Below, piece after piece: positions 6,614 to 16,568 of a stretch of DNA of 64,000 bases. Position numbers and translations under genes: made by a program. The notes beneath the pieces are model-generated. The model was not told the origin of the DNA and ran no database searches. It saw nothing but the letters and a program-made list of their open reading frames with translations. Source of the stretch: Streptomyces sp. DH24 (GTDB taxonomy: Bacteria > Actinomycetota > Actinomycetes > Streptomycetales > Streptomycetaceae); assembly GCF_029813775.1 (NCBI RefSeq), contig NZ_JARVKW010000014.1, positions 62,001-126,000 of the forward strand. The letters are read 5' to 3'. Position 1 is the first letter of the stretch, and every line of letters begins with the position of its first letter.

Positions 6614-8416
6614 ATGCGTCGCCCTGTCGCTCGGAATCTGACGGTCCTGGTGGTCTCGGCCGCCGTGGTGTCGGTGGGTGCGGCCGCACCGCCCGGCGCC
6701 CCGGCCGCGACGCCCACGAAGTCACCGGTGGCCGTCGGGTACGGCGGCGCGGTCGCCAGCGTCGACCCGGACGCCTCCGCCGCCGGCATCGAGATCCTCA
6801 AGAAGGGCGGCAACGCCGTCGACGCCGCCGTCGCCACGGCCGCCGCGCTCGGCGTCACCGAGCCCTACTCGGCCGGCATCGGCGGAGGCGGCTACTTCGT
6901 CCACTACGACGCCAAGTCCCGCACCGTGCAGACCATCGACGGCCGCGAGACCGCGCCCCTGACCGCCGGCTCCGACCTCTTCCTGGAGAACGGCAAGCCG
7001 ATCCCCTTCGCCGAGGCCGTCAGCAGCGGCCTCGCCGTCGGCACCCCCGGTACGCCCGCCACCTGGCAGAAAGCTCTCGACAAGTGGGGCAGCAAGGGGC
7101 TGCGCAGCGTGCTGAGGCCGGCCGAGCGACTCGCCCGCGACGGCTTCACCGTGGACGACACCTTCCGCGCGCAGACCGCCGCCAACGAGACCCGGTTCCG
7201 CTACTTCCCCGACACCGCCGAGCTGTTCCTGCCGGGCGGCGAACTGCCCGTCGTCGGCTCCACCTTCAAGAACCCCGACCTGGCCCGCACCTACGCCGAG
7301 CTGGGCCGCGAGGGCGTCGGCGCCCTCTACCGCGGCGACATCGGCGAGGACGTCGTCGCCACGGTGAACGAACCGCCCGTCGTCCCGGCGTCCGGCTGGA
7401 ACGCCCGCCCGGGCGAGCTGTCCGTCAAGGACCTGGCCGCCTACCGCGCCAAGTTCCAGGCGCCCACCAAGACCGCGTACCGCGGCCTCGACGTGTACTC
7501 CATCGCGCCCTCCTCCTCGGGCGGCACCACGGTCGGCGAGGCCCTCAACATCCTGGAGGGCACCGACCTCTCCAAGGCGAGCGACGCCCGGTACCTGCAC
7601 CGCTTCATCGAGGCCAGCCGCATCGCGTTCGCCGACCGGGGCCGCTGGGTCGGCGACCCGGCCTTCGAGGACGTACCGGCGAAGGAGCTGCTGTCCCAGC
7701 GGTACGCCGACTCGCGCGCCTGCCTCATCAAGGACGACGCGGTGCTCACCAGCCCCGTCGCGCCCGGCGACCCGCGCGACCCCGCCGACTGCGACGCCCG
7801 TGGCACGGCGGCCCCGACGACGTACGAGGGCGAGAGCACCACCCATCTGACGACCGCCGACAAGTGGGGCAACGTCGTCTCCTACACCCTCACCATCGAG
7901 CAGACCGGCGGCAGCGGCATCACCGTGCCCGGCCGCGGGTTCATCCTCAACAACGAGCTGACCGACTTCTCCTTCGCCCCGGCGAACCCGGCCGTCCACG
8001 ACCCGAACCTGCCCGGACCGGGCAAGCGCCCGCGCTCGTCCATCTCGCCGACGATCGTGCTGGACCGGCACGGCGAGCCGGTCGTGGCGCTCGGCTCGCC
8101 CGGCGGCGCGACGATCATCACCACCGTGCTCCAGACGCTCACCGGGTTCGTCGACCGCGGCCTGCCGCTCGTGGAGGCGATCGCCGCCCCGCGCGCCAGC
8201 CAGCGCAACGCCGCGCAGACCGAGCTGGAACCCGGCCTGTACGACAGCGCGTTGCGTACCCGGCTGGAGGCCATCGGGCACTCCTTCCGCGCGAACCCCG
8301 AGATCGGCGCGGCGACGGGCGTGCAGCGCCTGCCGGACGGCAGGTGGCTGGCCGCGGCCGAGAAGACGCGGCGCGGCGGCGGCTCGGCGATGGTGGTGCA
8401 CCCGGCACTCCGCTGA
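6614..8416 (+). CDS. ggt: Gamma-glutamyltransferase, exported
   Basis: The 600-residue protein carries an N-terminal signal peptide (LTVLVVSAAVVSVGAAAPPG). It has the full gamma-glutamyltransferase layout: GGNAVDAAVATAAALGVTEP, GIGGGGYFVHYD, a processing and nucleophile site at STTHLTTADKWGN (nucleophile Thr about residue 409), the NNELTDFSF segment, and SSISPTIVL and ALGSPGGATIITTVLQ in the small subunit. The enzyme cleaves itself and hydrolyses or transfers the gamma-glutamyl group of glutathione-like thiols or peptides outside the membrane. The ATG at 6614 was preferred to the GTG at 6608 because GGAGG at 6604-6608 is then 5 nt away. It converges with the ClpC gene. Confidence 0.92.
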   Translation: MRRPVARNLTVLVVSAAVVSVGAAAPPGAPAATPTKSPVAVGYGGAVASVDPDASAAGIEILKKGGNAVDAAVATAAALGVTEPYSAGIGGGGYFVHYDAKSRTVQTIDGRETAPLTAGSDLFLENGKPIPFAEAVSSGLAVGTPGTPATWQKALDKWGSKGLRSVLRPAERLARDGFTVDDTFRAQTAANETRFRYFPDTAELFLPGGELPVVGSTFKNPDLARTYAELGREGVGALYRGDIGEDVVATVNEPPVVPASGWNARPGELSVKDLAAYRAKFQAPTKTAYRGLDVYSIAPSSSGGTTVGEALNILEGTDLSKASDARYLHRFIEASRIAFADRGRWVGDPAFEDVPAKELLSQRYADSRACLIKDDAVLTSPVAPGDPRDPADCDARGTAAPTTYEGESTTHLTTADKWGNVVSYTLTIEQTGGSGITVPGRGFILNNELTDFSFAPANPAVHDPNLPGPGKRPRSSISPTIVLDRHGEPVVALGSPGGATIITTVLQTLTGFVDRGLPLVEAIAAPRASQRNAAQTELEPGLYDSALRTRLEAIGHSFRANPEIGAATGVQRLPDGRWLAAAEKTRRGGGSAMVVHPALR

Positions 8417-8477
8417 CAGCCGGGGGTGCCGCGGCCCGGCGGGCTCGCCGGGTCCGACGCCATGACGGCCGGCCGCG

Positions 8478-11009
<2,532 letters not shown>

Positions 11010-11296
11010 TGGCCTTCCGTTCCCTCTCGACGTGCGGTGCGCTGCCACGTTCCCGAGCCGGGTACACCGGGGGGCGAGTTCTTACTCACCTTGGCACGGG
11101 AGGAAGCCGGGGGCACTTCCGAGTGGGGAGGAGGAAGGGCGGCCGGCCCCGGGCAGCCGGGAGGGCGCCGGCGTCGGCGCGGGGGAGCGGCACCTCGGTG
11201 CGGCCAGGGTTCCTCCGGGCCGTGTCCGCGCAGCGGCGTCGCGCGCCGACGTCACTTCACGGACCGTCCGGGCCCCGGCCGCCGTGCCGTCAGGGG
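11010..11296. promoter_or_regulatory. Upstream region of the ClpC gene and downstream region of map
   Basis: No gene is seen in these 287 bp. About 70 bp before the ClpC start is a short dyad GAGT-TCTT-ACTC (11076-11087). It recalls half-sites of heat-shock operators, but its spacing does not match the HspR consensus. The rest is GC-rich without a clear terminator for map. Confidence 0.3.
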
Positions 11297-12073
11297 TCAG
11301 TCCGACTGCCGTGCCGTCAGGATCCTGGGGCCCGCGTGCGTGATGGCCACCGTGTGTTCCACGTGGGCCGCCCGGGAGCCGTCGTTGGTGCACAGGGTCC
11401 AGCCGTCGGGCGCCGTGTGGTAGGCGTCCGTGCCGCCCGCGATCAGCATCGGCTCGATCGCCAGGACCATCCCGTGGCGCAGCTTGAGTCCCCGGCCGGG
11501 GCGGCCCTCGTTCGGCACGGGCGGGTCCTCGTGCATACGCCGGCCCACGCCGTGCCCGCCGAAGTCCTCCATGAGGCCGTACCCCGCGCCCCGGCACACC
11601 GAGCCGATCGCGTGCGCGATGTCACCGATGCGGTTGCCGACGACGGCCGCCTCGATGCCCGCGGCGAGCGCCCGCTCCGCGGTCTCGATCAACCGCAGGT
11701 CGGCGGGGCGCGGCGTACCCACCACCAGGCTGATCGCCGAGTCGCCGACCCAGCCGTCCAGCTCGGCCCCGAAGTCGACGGAGAGCAGGTCGCCGTCGCG
11801 CAGCCGGTAGGCGGTCGGGACGCCGTGTACGACCGCGTCGTTCACGGAGGTGCAGAGCACCGCCGGGAACGGGGTGAGCGCGAAGGAGGGCCGGTAGCCC
11901 AGGAACGGCGACGAGGCGCCCGCCTCGCGCAGCACCTCGTGTGCCAGCGCGTCCAGCTCCAGCAGGGAAACGCCCACGTCGGCGGCCTGCCGTACGGCGG
12001 TGAGCGCGCGCCCGACGACCTGGCCCGCCGCGTGCATCGCGTCGATCGATGTGTCTGTCTTCAACTCAACCAT
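11297..12073 (-). CDS. map: Methionine aminopeptidase, type I
   Basis: The 258-residue enzyme removes initiator Met from nascent proteins. All five metal ligands of the pita-bread fold are visible: Asp in LLSVDFGAEL, Asp in DSAISLVVG, His in GGHGVGRRMHEDP, Glu in LAIEPML and Glu in AHVEHTVAI. SVNDAVVHGVP carries the substrate His. The start MVELKTDT at 12073 has TATAGT exactly 7 nt upstream and no Shine-Dalgarno sequence, so a leaderless mRNA is likely. The gene is divergent from a small Xre regulator with only 33 bp between the start codons. A second map copy is common in Streptomyces. Confidence 0.92.
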   Translation of the reverse strand: MVELKTDTSIDAMHAAGQVVGRALTAVRQAADVGVSLLELDALAHEVLREAGASSPFLGYRPSFALTPFPAVLCTSVNDAVVHGVPTAYRLRDGDLLSVDFGAELDGWVGDSAISLVVGTPRPADLRLIETAERALAAGIEAAVVGNRIGDIAHAIGSVCRGAGYGLMEDFGGHGVGRRMHEDPPVPNEGRPGRGLKLRHGMVLAIEPMLIAGGTDAYHTAPDGWTLCTNDGSRAAHVEHTVAITHAGPRILTARQSD

Positions 12074-12106
12074 GCCAATTACTATACCGGTATTAGAATG
12101 GCGGGC
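12074..12106. promoter_or_regulatory. 33-bp divergent promoter of map and the Xre regulator, with a palindrome
   Basis: On the minus strand TATAGT lies 7 nt before the map ATG. On the plus strand TAGAAT (12094-12099) lies 7 nt before the ATG at 12107. The perfect palindrome ATACCGGTAT (12084-12093) sits between the two -10 boxes and touches both, so one bound dimer could control both genes. The base composition is notably AT-rich compared with its surroundings. Confidence 0.5.
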
Positions 12107-12358
12107 ATGGTGCGCACCCCCTTGACCCCGGAAGAGCACGAACGCGGCGAGCGGCTCGGCCGGCTGCTCCGTGAGGCGCGCGGCGACCGCAGCATGGCGG
12201 CGGTCGCGGCGAGCGCCGGTATCTCCGCCGAGACGCTCCGCAAGATCGAGACCGGGCGGGCGCCGACGCCGGCGTTCTTCACGGTCGCCGCGATCGCCCG
12301 GGCGCTCGGCCTGTCGATGGACGACCTCGCGGGGCGGTGCGTGCTCGTCGAGGTCTGA
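12107..12358 (+). CDS. Small Xre/Cro-type helix-turn-helix regulator
   Basis: The 83-residue protein is essentially one HTH_3 domain: LGRLLREARGDRSMAAVAAS, AGISAETLRKIETGRAPTPA (recognition helix) and FFTVAAIARALGLSMDDLA. An in-frame ATG at 12098 would add three residues, but the -10 box TAGAAT overlaps it, so the leaderless start at 12107 is preferred. It is divergent from map and shares its promoter region. It probably binds the ATACCGGTAT palindrome and regulates itself and map, an inference from position alone. Confidence 0.8.
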   Translation: MVRTPLTPEEHERGERLGRLLREARGDRSMAAVAASAGISAETLRKIETGRAPTPAFFTVAAIARALGLSMDDLAGRCVLVEV

Positions 12359-12390
12359 CGCGCGGCTCCGACGCGGGGTGCCGCCCGTGC

Positions 12391-12546
12391 GGTATGCCGT
12401 CTGGGTCCGGCATGCCGTCGGCATCCGGCATCCGGCATCCGGCATTCGGCATACGGGGTGCGGCATTCGGCATACGGGATGTGGCATGCGACATCGCGAC
12501 ATGCGACATGTGGCATACGGCCTACGGCCTACGGCATCCGGCCTCG
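12391..12546. repeat. Degenerate heptamer tandem array (CATNCGG), about 20 units
   Basis: Successive 7-bp units such as CATCCGG, CATTCGG, CATACGG and CATGCGA run from about 12391 to 12546 with drift and one 8-bp unit. The clearest block is 12421-12476. It starts about 30 bp after the Xre stop codon. Seven is not a multiple of three, so all reading frames encode related Cys/Arg/Met/Pro-rich strings, which explains spurious open frames here. Confidence 0.8.
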
Positions 12547-12613
12547 ATCCGACATGACGTCACATGACCGGCACAGGGGATACGAGCAGCCCGCACTCCC
12601 CTGGAAAACTCCG

Positions 12614-12649
12614 CGTAGCGACCCTGTAACACGGAGGGTGTTCGCTACG
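12614..12649. promoter_or_regulatory. Hyphenated dyad upstream of the gene at 12684
   Basis: CGTAGCGA (12614-12621) is repeated in reverse as TCGCTACG (12642-12649), with an inner ACCCT/AGGGT pair (12621-12625 and 12635-12639). It sits 35-70 bp before the ATG, where a promoter operator or leader hairpin would be expected. Confidence 0.4.
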
Positions 12650-12683
12650 GACCGGAGTGCTCCAGTCAGGCGGGAGTCGGACG

Positions 12684-14255
12684 ATGGCCGTGGACCAACT
12701 CCCCGGACGGGTGCGGGAGTTCGTGAACTATCTGGACGCCCTGCTGGCGCGCCTCGACCGGACCGACGGGTGGTGCGGGGTGTTCTGGCAGCGCGACCCG
12801 GACGGCATGCGCGCCTGCCTCGACGGACGTGAACTGCCGCCCTGGGACGTCGTGGAGGCCCTGCTCCAGGACCTCGCGGCGCGGTACGGGCCCGCTGCCG
12901 CCGCACCCGAGCGGGACCACGCCCGAGCCCTGCACGCCGCCGCGCTCGTCGCCCACGACGCCCGGCCCGGCGCCCGCGACGCCCTGAGCGACCGGCTGGA
13001 CGTCATGCTCCGCGAACAGCGGTACGCGGCGGAACGGCAGGCCGAACTGACGAGGCGGCTGAACACCGTCGGCACCCGCGAGGAGGCCGACGCCCTCCGC
13101 CTCGACCTCGCCTGGGCCCGCGACGACCACGACCGCGCCACGTCCCGCTGCACGGAACTGCGCGCCCGCATCGCCGACCTGGACCACCGCGCGAATGCCG
13201 CCCGGCTCCACCCGGGAGTGGAAGGCGCCCGCACCCTGCGAAGGGTGACGGACGACCGGCCGGACGGCGGCACGGACCACGCGGAGCCGGACGAGCATCC
13301 GGACGACGGCACCTACCGGGCGGGGCTCGAGGAAGGGCGACCGGACGACGGCATCCACCGGGCAGGGCTCCGGGAAGGGCGACCGGGCGTCGGCGCCGAC
13401 CCGCGGGGCGCACACGGCGAGCGGGTGACCGCCGCCGCCCGGGTCCCGGCCCAGCAGCCTCCCGTGTCCCGTGCCCTCGCCGGACCCCGGGCTTCCGCCG
13501 AGCCTCCCGCCGCCCCCGAACGGCGCCGCAAGCGCCGTGGCGGCGCACGGTTCGCCGGGGTCGAGGAGGAGGACGCCGCGCCCGTCGTCGCACCGCCCCA
13601 CGACGGGCCCGCCGCGCCCTCCGTGCCCGCGCCCGCCACTCGTGGCCGTACGCCGCGCGGGGCGCGGTTCGCCGGGGCCGCCGAACCGGCCGAGGCGCCG
13701 GAGCCGGCGGTTCAGCCGGTGGACGAGGACGGGCTGCGGGAGGTCGAACGGGCCGTCGCGGCGCTGGCCCGGCTGCGGGCCGAGGGACGCAGCGGCGAGG
13801 CGCACGCCCTGCTGGTCGAGGCCGCCCACTGGCCCGCCGCCCGCTTCCCGGCCCTCGCCGCCGGGCTGCGCCGCGCCGGGCTCGACGCCGACTGGGTGAC
13901 CCTGCTGTGGGAGGCGGCCTCGCTGCCCGCGGACCGGCTGGTCGCGGCGGCCGACGCGCTGGTCGCCGCGGGCCGCGAGACCGACGGCCGGCAGATCCTG
14001 CGGCAGGGCGTCGTACGCCCCGCCGACGAGATAGGAGCCGCCGTGCTCGCGCTCACCGCGGAGGGCCGGCGGCGCGAGGTGCGGGCGCTGCTCGACGCCT
14101 ACGTGCGCATGCGCGTCCCGGAGGAGTCCGTCCGCAGCGTCGACCCGGACCCGGTGACCCTCGTACCGTTGCTGCTGGAGGCCGCCCGAGGCGTCTCCGA
14201 CGAGCGGTACTGGGACCTCGTGCACGCGCTGCGGGTCGCGGGGCACGCCACCTGA
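12684..14255 (+). CDS. Long protein of unknown function with disordered middle and helical ends
   Basis: The 523-residue protein starts MAVDQLPGRVREFVNYLDAL after GGAG at 12673. The N-terminal 75 residues (DPDGMRACLDGRELPPWDVV) look like the degenerate helix-turn-helix segment found in several large Streptomyces proteins. A probable coiled coil follows at about residues 115-170 (RQAELTRRLN; CTELRARIADLD). A low-complexity acidic/Pro-rich middle contains a 42-bp tandem duplication and two GGARFAG-type repeats. A helical C-terminal domain (ALLVEAAHWPAARFPALAAG) resembles alpha-solenoid repeats. I do not recognise a characterised family. A role as scaffold or signalling protein is only a guess. 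Confidence 0.7.
   Translation: MAVDQLPGRVREFVNYLDALLARLDRTDGWCGVFWQRDPDGMRACLDGRELPPWDVVEALLQDLAARYGPAAAAPERDHARALHAAALVAHDARPGARDALSDRLDVMLREQRYAAERQAELTRRLNTVGTREEADALRLDLAWARDDHDRATSRCTELRARIADLDHRANAARLHPGVEGARTLRRVTDDRPDGGTDHAEPDEHPDDGTYRAGLEEGRPDDGIHRAGLREGRPGVGADPRGAHGERVTAAARVPAQQPPVSRALAGPRASAEPPAAPERRRKRRGGARFAGVEEEDAAPVVAPPHDGPAAPSVPAPATRGRTPRGARFAGAAEPAEAPEPAVQPVDEDGLREVERAVAALARLRAEGRSGEAHALLVEAAHWPAARFPALAAGLRRAGLDADWVTLLWEAASLPADRLVAAADALVAAGRETDGRQILRQGVVRPADEIGAAVLALTAEGRRREVRALLDAYVRMRVPEESVRSVDPDPVTLVPLLLEAARGVSDERYWDLVHALRVAGHAT
13301..13384 (+). repeat. 42-bp tandem duplication within the gene at 12684
   Basis: The segments 13301-13342 and 13343-13384 match at 37 of 42 positions and encode the 14-residue pair DDGTYRAGLEEGRP / DDGIHRAGLREGRP. 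The length is a multiple of three, so the frame is kept. Confidence 0.8.
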
Positions 14256-14321
14256 CCGGCGGCGCGGCTCGCCCACCGGAGTGTGAAACGCGCCGGCCCG
14301 CGCGGGTTGACGGCGATGGTC

Positions 14322-14388
14322 TTGGCAAGCCCGTCCCGGAGGCTTACGTTCGAGCCTCTACGGCCCTGCTCTACGGGCGTAGAGGCTC
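14322..14388 (+). promoter_or_regulatory. Promoter and operator of the pyrimidine/hydantoin cluster
   Basis: TTGGCA (14322-14327) and TACGTT (14345-14350) are 17 bp apart, a good promoter with a start near 14357. The perfect 11-bp inverted repeat GAGCCTCTACG (14352-14362) / CGTAGAGGCTC (14378-14388) covers the start site, as expected for a repressor operator. CTCTACGG also recurs directly at 14356-14363 and 14369-14376, giving three copies of one half-site. Confidence 0.6.
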
Positions 14389-14413
14389 TGACGTCCCGTC
14401 GAAGGAGCAGCTC

Positions 14414-15256
14414 ATGGCCAACGTCGTACGCGCCGCTCTGGTCCAGGCCACCTGGACCGGCGACACCGAGTCCATGGTGGCGAAACACGAGGAGCACGCC
14501 CGTGAGGCCGCCCGGCAGGGCGCCGAGGTCATCGGGTTCCAGGAAGTCTTCAACGCGCCCTACTTCTGCCAGGTCCAGGAACCGGAGCACTACCGCTGGG
14601 CGGAGCCTGTGCCGGACGGGCCGACCGTGACCCGGATGCGGGCGCTGGCCCGCGAGACCGGCATGGTGATCGTCGCCCCGGTCTTCGAGATCGAGCAGTC
14701 CGGTTTCTACTACAACACCGCGGCCGTGATCGACGCCGACGGCTCCTACCTCGGCAAGTACCGCAAGCACCACATCCCGCAGGTCAAGGGCTTCTGGGAG
14801 AAGTACTACTTCAAACCCGGCAACGCCGGCTGGCCCGTCTTCGGGACGGCCGTCGGCAAGGTCGGCGTCTACATCTGCTACGACCGCCACTTCCCGGAGG
14901 GCTGGCGCCAGCTGGGCCTCGGCGGCGCGCAGTTGGTCTACAACCCGTCGGCGACCCACCGCGGTCTGTCGTCCCACCTGTGGAAGCTGGAACAGCCGGC
15001 GGCGGCCGTCGCCAACGAGTACTTCATCGCCGCGATCAACCGCGTCGGCCAGGAGGAGTACGGCGACGACGACTTCTACGGCACGTCGTACTTCGTGGAC
15101 CCGCGCGGTCAGTTCGTCGGCGACGTCGCCAGCGACAGCAAGGAGGAACTGGTCGTGCGCGACCTCGACTTCGGCCTCGTCGAGGAGGTCCGGCAGCAAT
15201 GGGCGTTCTACCGGGACCGCCGCCCCGACGCGTACGAAGGGCTGGTGCGGCCGTGA
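14414..15256 (+). CDS. Beta-ureidopropionase / N-carbamoyl-amino-acid amidohydrolase (nitrilase family), copy 1
   Basis: The 280-residue carbon-nitrogen hydrolase has the Glu-Lys-Cys triad in FQEVF, GKYRKHHIPQ and YICYDRHFPE. It also has the beta-ureidopropionase-like FWEKYYFKPGNAGWPVF and ANEYFIAAINRVG. It should hydrolyse N-carbamoyl-beta-alanine or an N-carbamoyl amino acid to the free amino acid, CO2 and ammonia, the third step of reductive pyrimidine breakdown. GAAGGAG lies before the ATG at 14414. The TGA overlaps the GTG of the aminotransferase by 3 nt, so the two are translationally coupled. A close paralogue lies at 18344-19186. Confidence 0.88.
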   Translation: MANVVRAALVQATWTGDTESMVAKHEEHAREAARQGAEVIGFQEVFNAPYFCQVQEPEHYRWAEPVPDGPTVTRMRALARETGMVIVAPVFEIEQSGFYYNTAAVIDADGSYLGKYRKHHIPQVKGFWEKYYFKPGNAGWPVFGTAVGKVGVYICYDRHFPEGWRQLGLGGAQLVYNPSATHRGLSSHLWKLEQPAAAVANEYFIAAINRVGQEEYGDDDFYGTSYFVDPRGQFVGDVASDSKEELVVRDLDFGLVEEVRQQWAFYRDRRPDAYEGLVRP

Positions 15257-16539
15257 ACCGTGACCTGCTGGGCCGCCACCGCTCCGTCCTGCCCGACTGG
15301 CTCGCCCTCTACTACGACGAGCCCCTGGAGATCACGCACGGCGAGGGCCGCCACGTCTGGGACGCCGACGGCAACCGCTACCTCGACTTCTTCGGCGGCA
15401 TCCTCACCACGATGACCGCGCACGCCCTGCCCGAGGTCACCAAGGCGGTCGGCGAGCAGGCCGGCCGGATCGTCCACTCCTCCACGCTCTACCTCAACCG
15501 GCCCATGGTCGAACTCGCCGAGCGCGTCGCCAAGCTGAGCGGCATCCCCGACGCCCGGGTCTTCTTCACCACCTCCGGCACCGAAGCCAACGACACCGCG
15601 CTGCTGCTCGCCACGACCCACCGGCGCAGCAACACGATCCTGGCCATGCGCAACAGCTACCACGGCCGCTCCTTCAGCTCCGTCGGCATCACCGGCAACC
15701 GCGGCTGGTCCCCGACCTCGCTGTCCCCGCTGCAGACCCTGTACGTGCACGGCGGCGTCCGCACCCGCGGCCCCTACGCGCATCTCGGCGACGCCGACTT
15801 CGTCGCGGCCTGCGTCGACGACCTGAAGGACCTGCTCGGCCACACCCGGCCCCCGGCCGCGCTGATCGCCGAGCCGGTGCAGGGCGTCGGCGGCTTCACG
15901 TCCCCGCCCGACGGACTGTATGCGGCATTCCGTGAAGTGCTGAACGCATACGGAATCCTGTGGATCGCCGACGAGGTGCAGACCGGCTGGGGCCGCACCG
16001 GCGACCACTTCTGGGGCTGGCAGGCACACGGCCAGAACGGTCCGCCGGACATGCTCACCTTCGCCAAGGGCATCGGCAACGGCATGTCCATCGGCGGAGT
16101 CGTCGCCCGCGCCGAGATCATGAACTGCCTGGACGCAAACTCCATCTCCACGTTCGGCGGCACCCAGATCACCATGGCGGCCGGCCTCGCCAACCTCACG
16201 TACCTGCTGGAACACGACCTGCAGGGCAACGCCCGGCGCGTCGGCGGCATGCTCGTCGAACGGCTGCGGGCCGCCGCCGCGCACGTCCCGCACGTGCGCG
16301 AGGTGCGCGGACGCGGGCTGATGATCGGCATCGAACTGACCAGGCCGGGCACCGACGAGGCCGACCCCGAGGCCGCCTCGGCCGTGCTGGAGGCCGCCCG
16401 CGACGGCGGCCTCCTCATCGGCAAGGGCGGCGGACACAACACCAGCGCCCTGCGGGTCGCCCCGCCCCTGTCACTGACCGTCGCGGAGGCCGAGGAGGGC
16501 GCCGCGATCCTCGAACGCGCTCTGAGAAGCCTTCGGTAA
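15253..16539 (+). CDS. Class III (omega) aminotransferase, probably beta-alanine/beta-amino-acid transaminase
   Basis: The 428-residue PLP enzyme shows the acetylornithine/GABA transaminase layout: YLDFFGGILTTMTAHALPEV, the cofactor region FTTSGTEANDTALLLA, NSYHGRSFSSVGITG, the acidic WIADEVQTGWGRTG, and the Schiff-base Lys in LTFAKGIGNGMSIGG. It starts at a GTG overlapping the upstream TGA. Following a beta-ureidopropionase, its likely job is to move the amino group of beta-alanine or 3-aminoisobutyrate to pyruvate or 2-oxoglutarate. AGXT2-like, GABA or alanine-glyoxylate activity cannot be separated by eye. Confidence 0.87.
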   Translation: MNRDLLGRHRSVLPDWLALYYDEPLEITHGEGRHVWDADGNRYLDFFGGILTTMTAHALPEVTKAVGEQAGRIVHSSTLYLNRPMVELAERVAKLSGIPDARVFFTTSGTEANDTALLLATTHRRSNTILAMRNSYHGRSFSSVGITGNRGWSPTSLSPLQTLYVHGGVRTRGPYAHLGDADFVAACVDDLKDLLGHTRPPAALIAEPVQGVGGFTSPPDGLYAAFREVLNAYGILWIADEVQTGWGRTGDHFWGWQAHGQNGPPDMLTFAKGIGNGMSIGGVVARAEIMNCLDANSISTFGGTQITMAAGLANLTYLLEHDLQGNARRVGGMLVERLRAAAAHVPHVREVRGRGLMIGIELTRPGTDEADPEAASAVLEAARDGGLLIGKGGGHNTSALRVAPPLSLTVAEAEEGAAILERALRSLR

Positions 16540-16568
16540 CCCGCACCGCCGAGCGAGGGACACCTGCC

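Larger units (their letters stand above)
12359..12683. other. 325-bp intergenic region: heptamer array and a promoter-proximal dyad
   Basis: No protein gene is supported. Both strands are open in several frames only because the 7-bp repeat lacks stop codons. The region holds the repeat array at 12391-12546 and a dyad at 12614-12649, described separately. Confidence 0.7.

Noticed and set aside
11076..11087. GAGT-TCTT-ACTC dyad as an HspR heat-shock operator upstream of ClpC
   Set aside because: The half-sites are short and the spacing is 4 bp, not the 7 bp of the HspR consensus as I know it, so it is noted but not called.
12391..12546. Possible CRISPR array
   Set aside because: The repeat unit is only 7 bp and contiguous, with no 25-40 bp repeats, no unique spacers and no cas genes.
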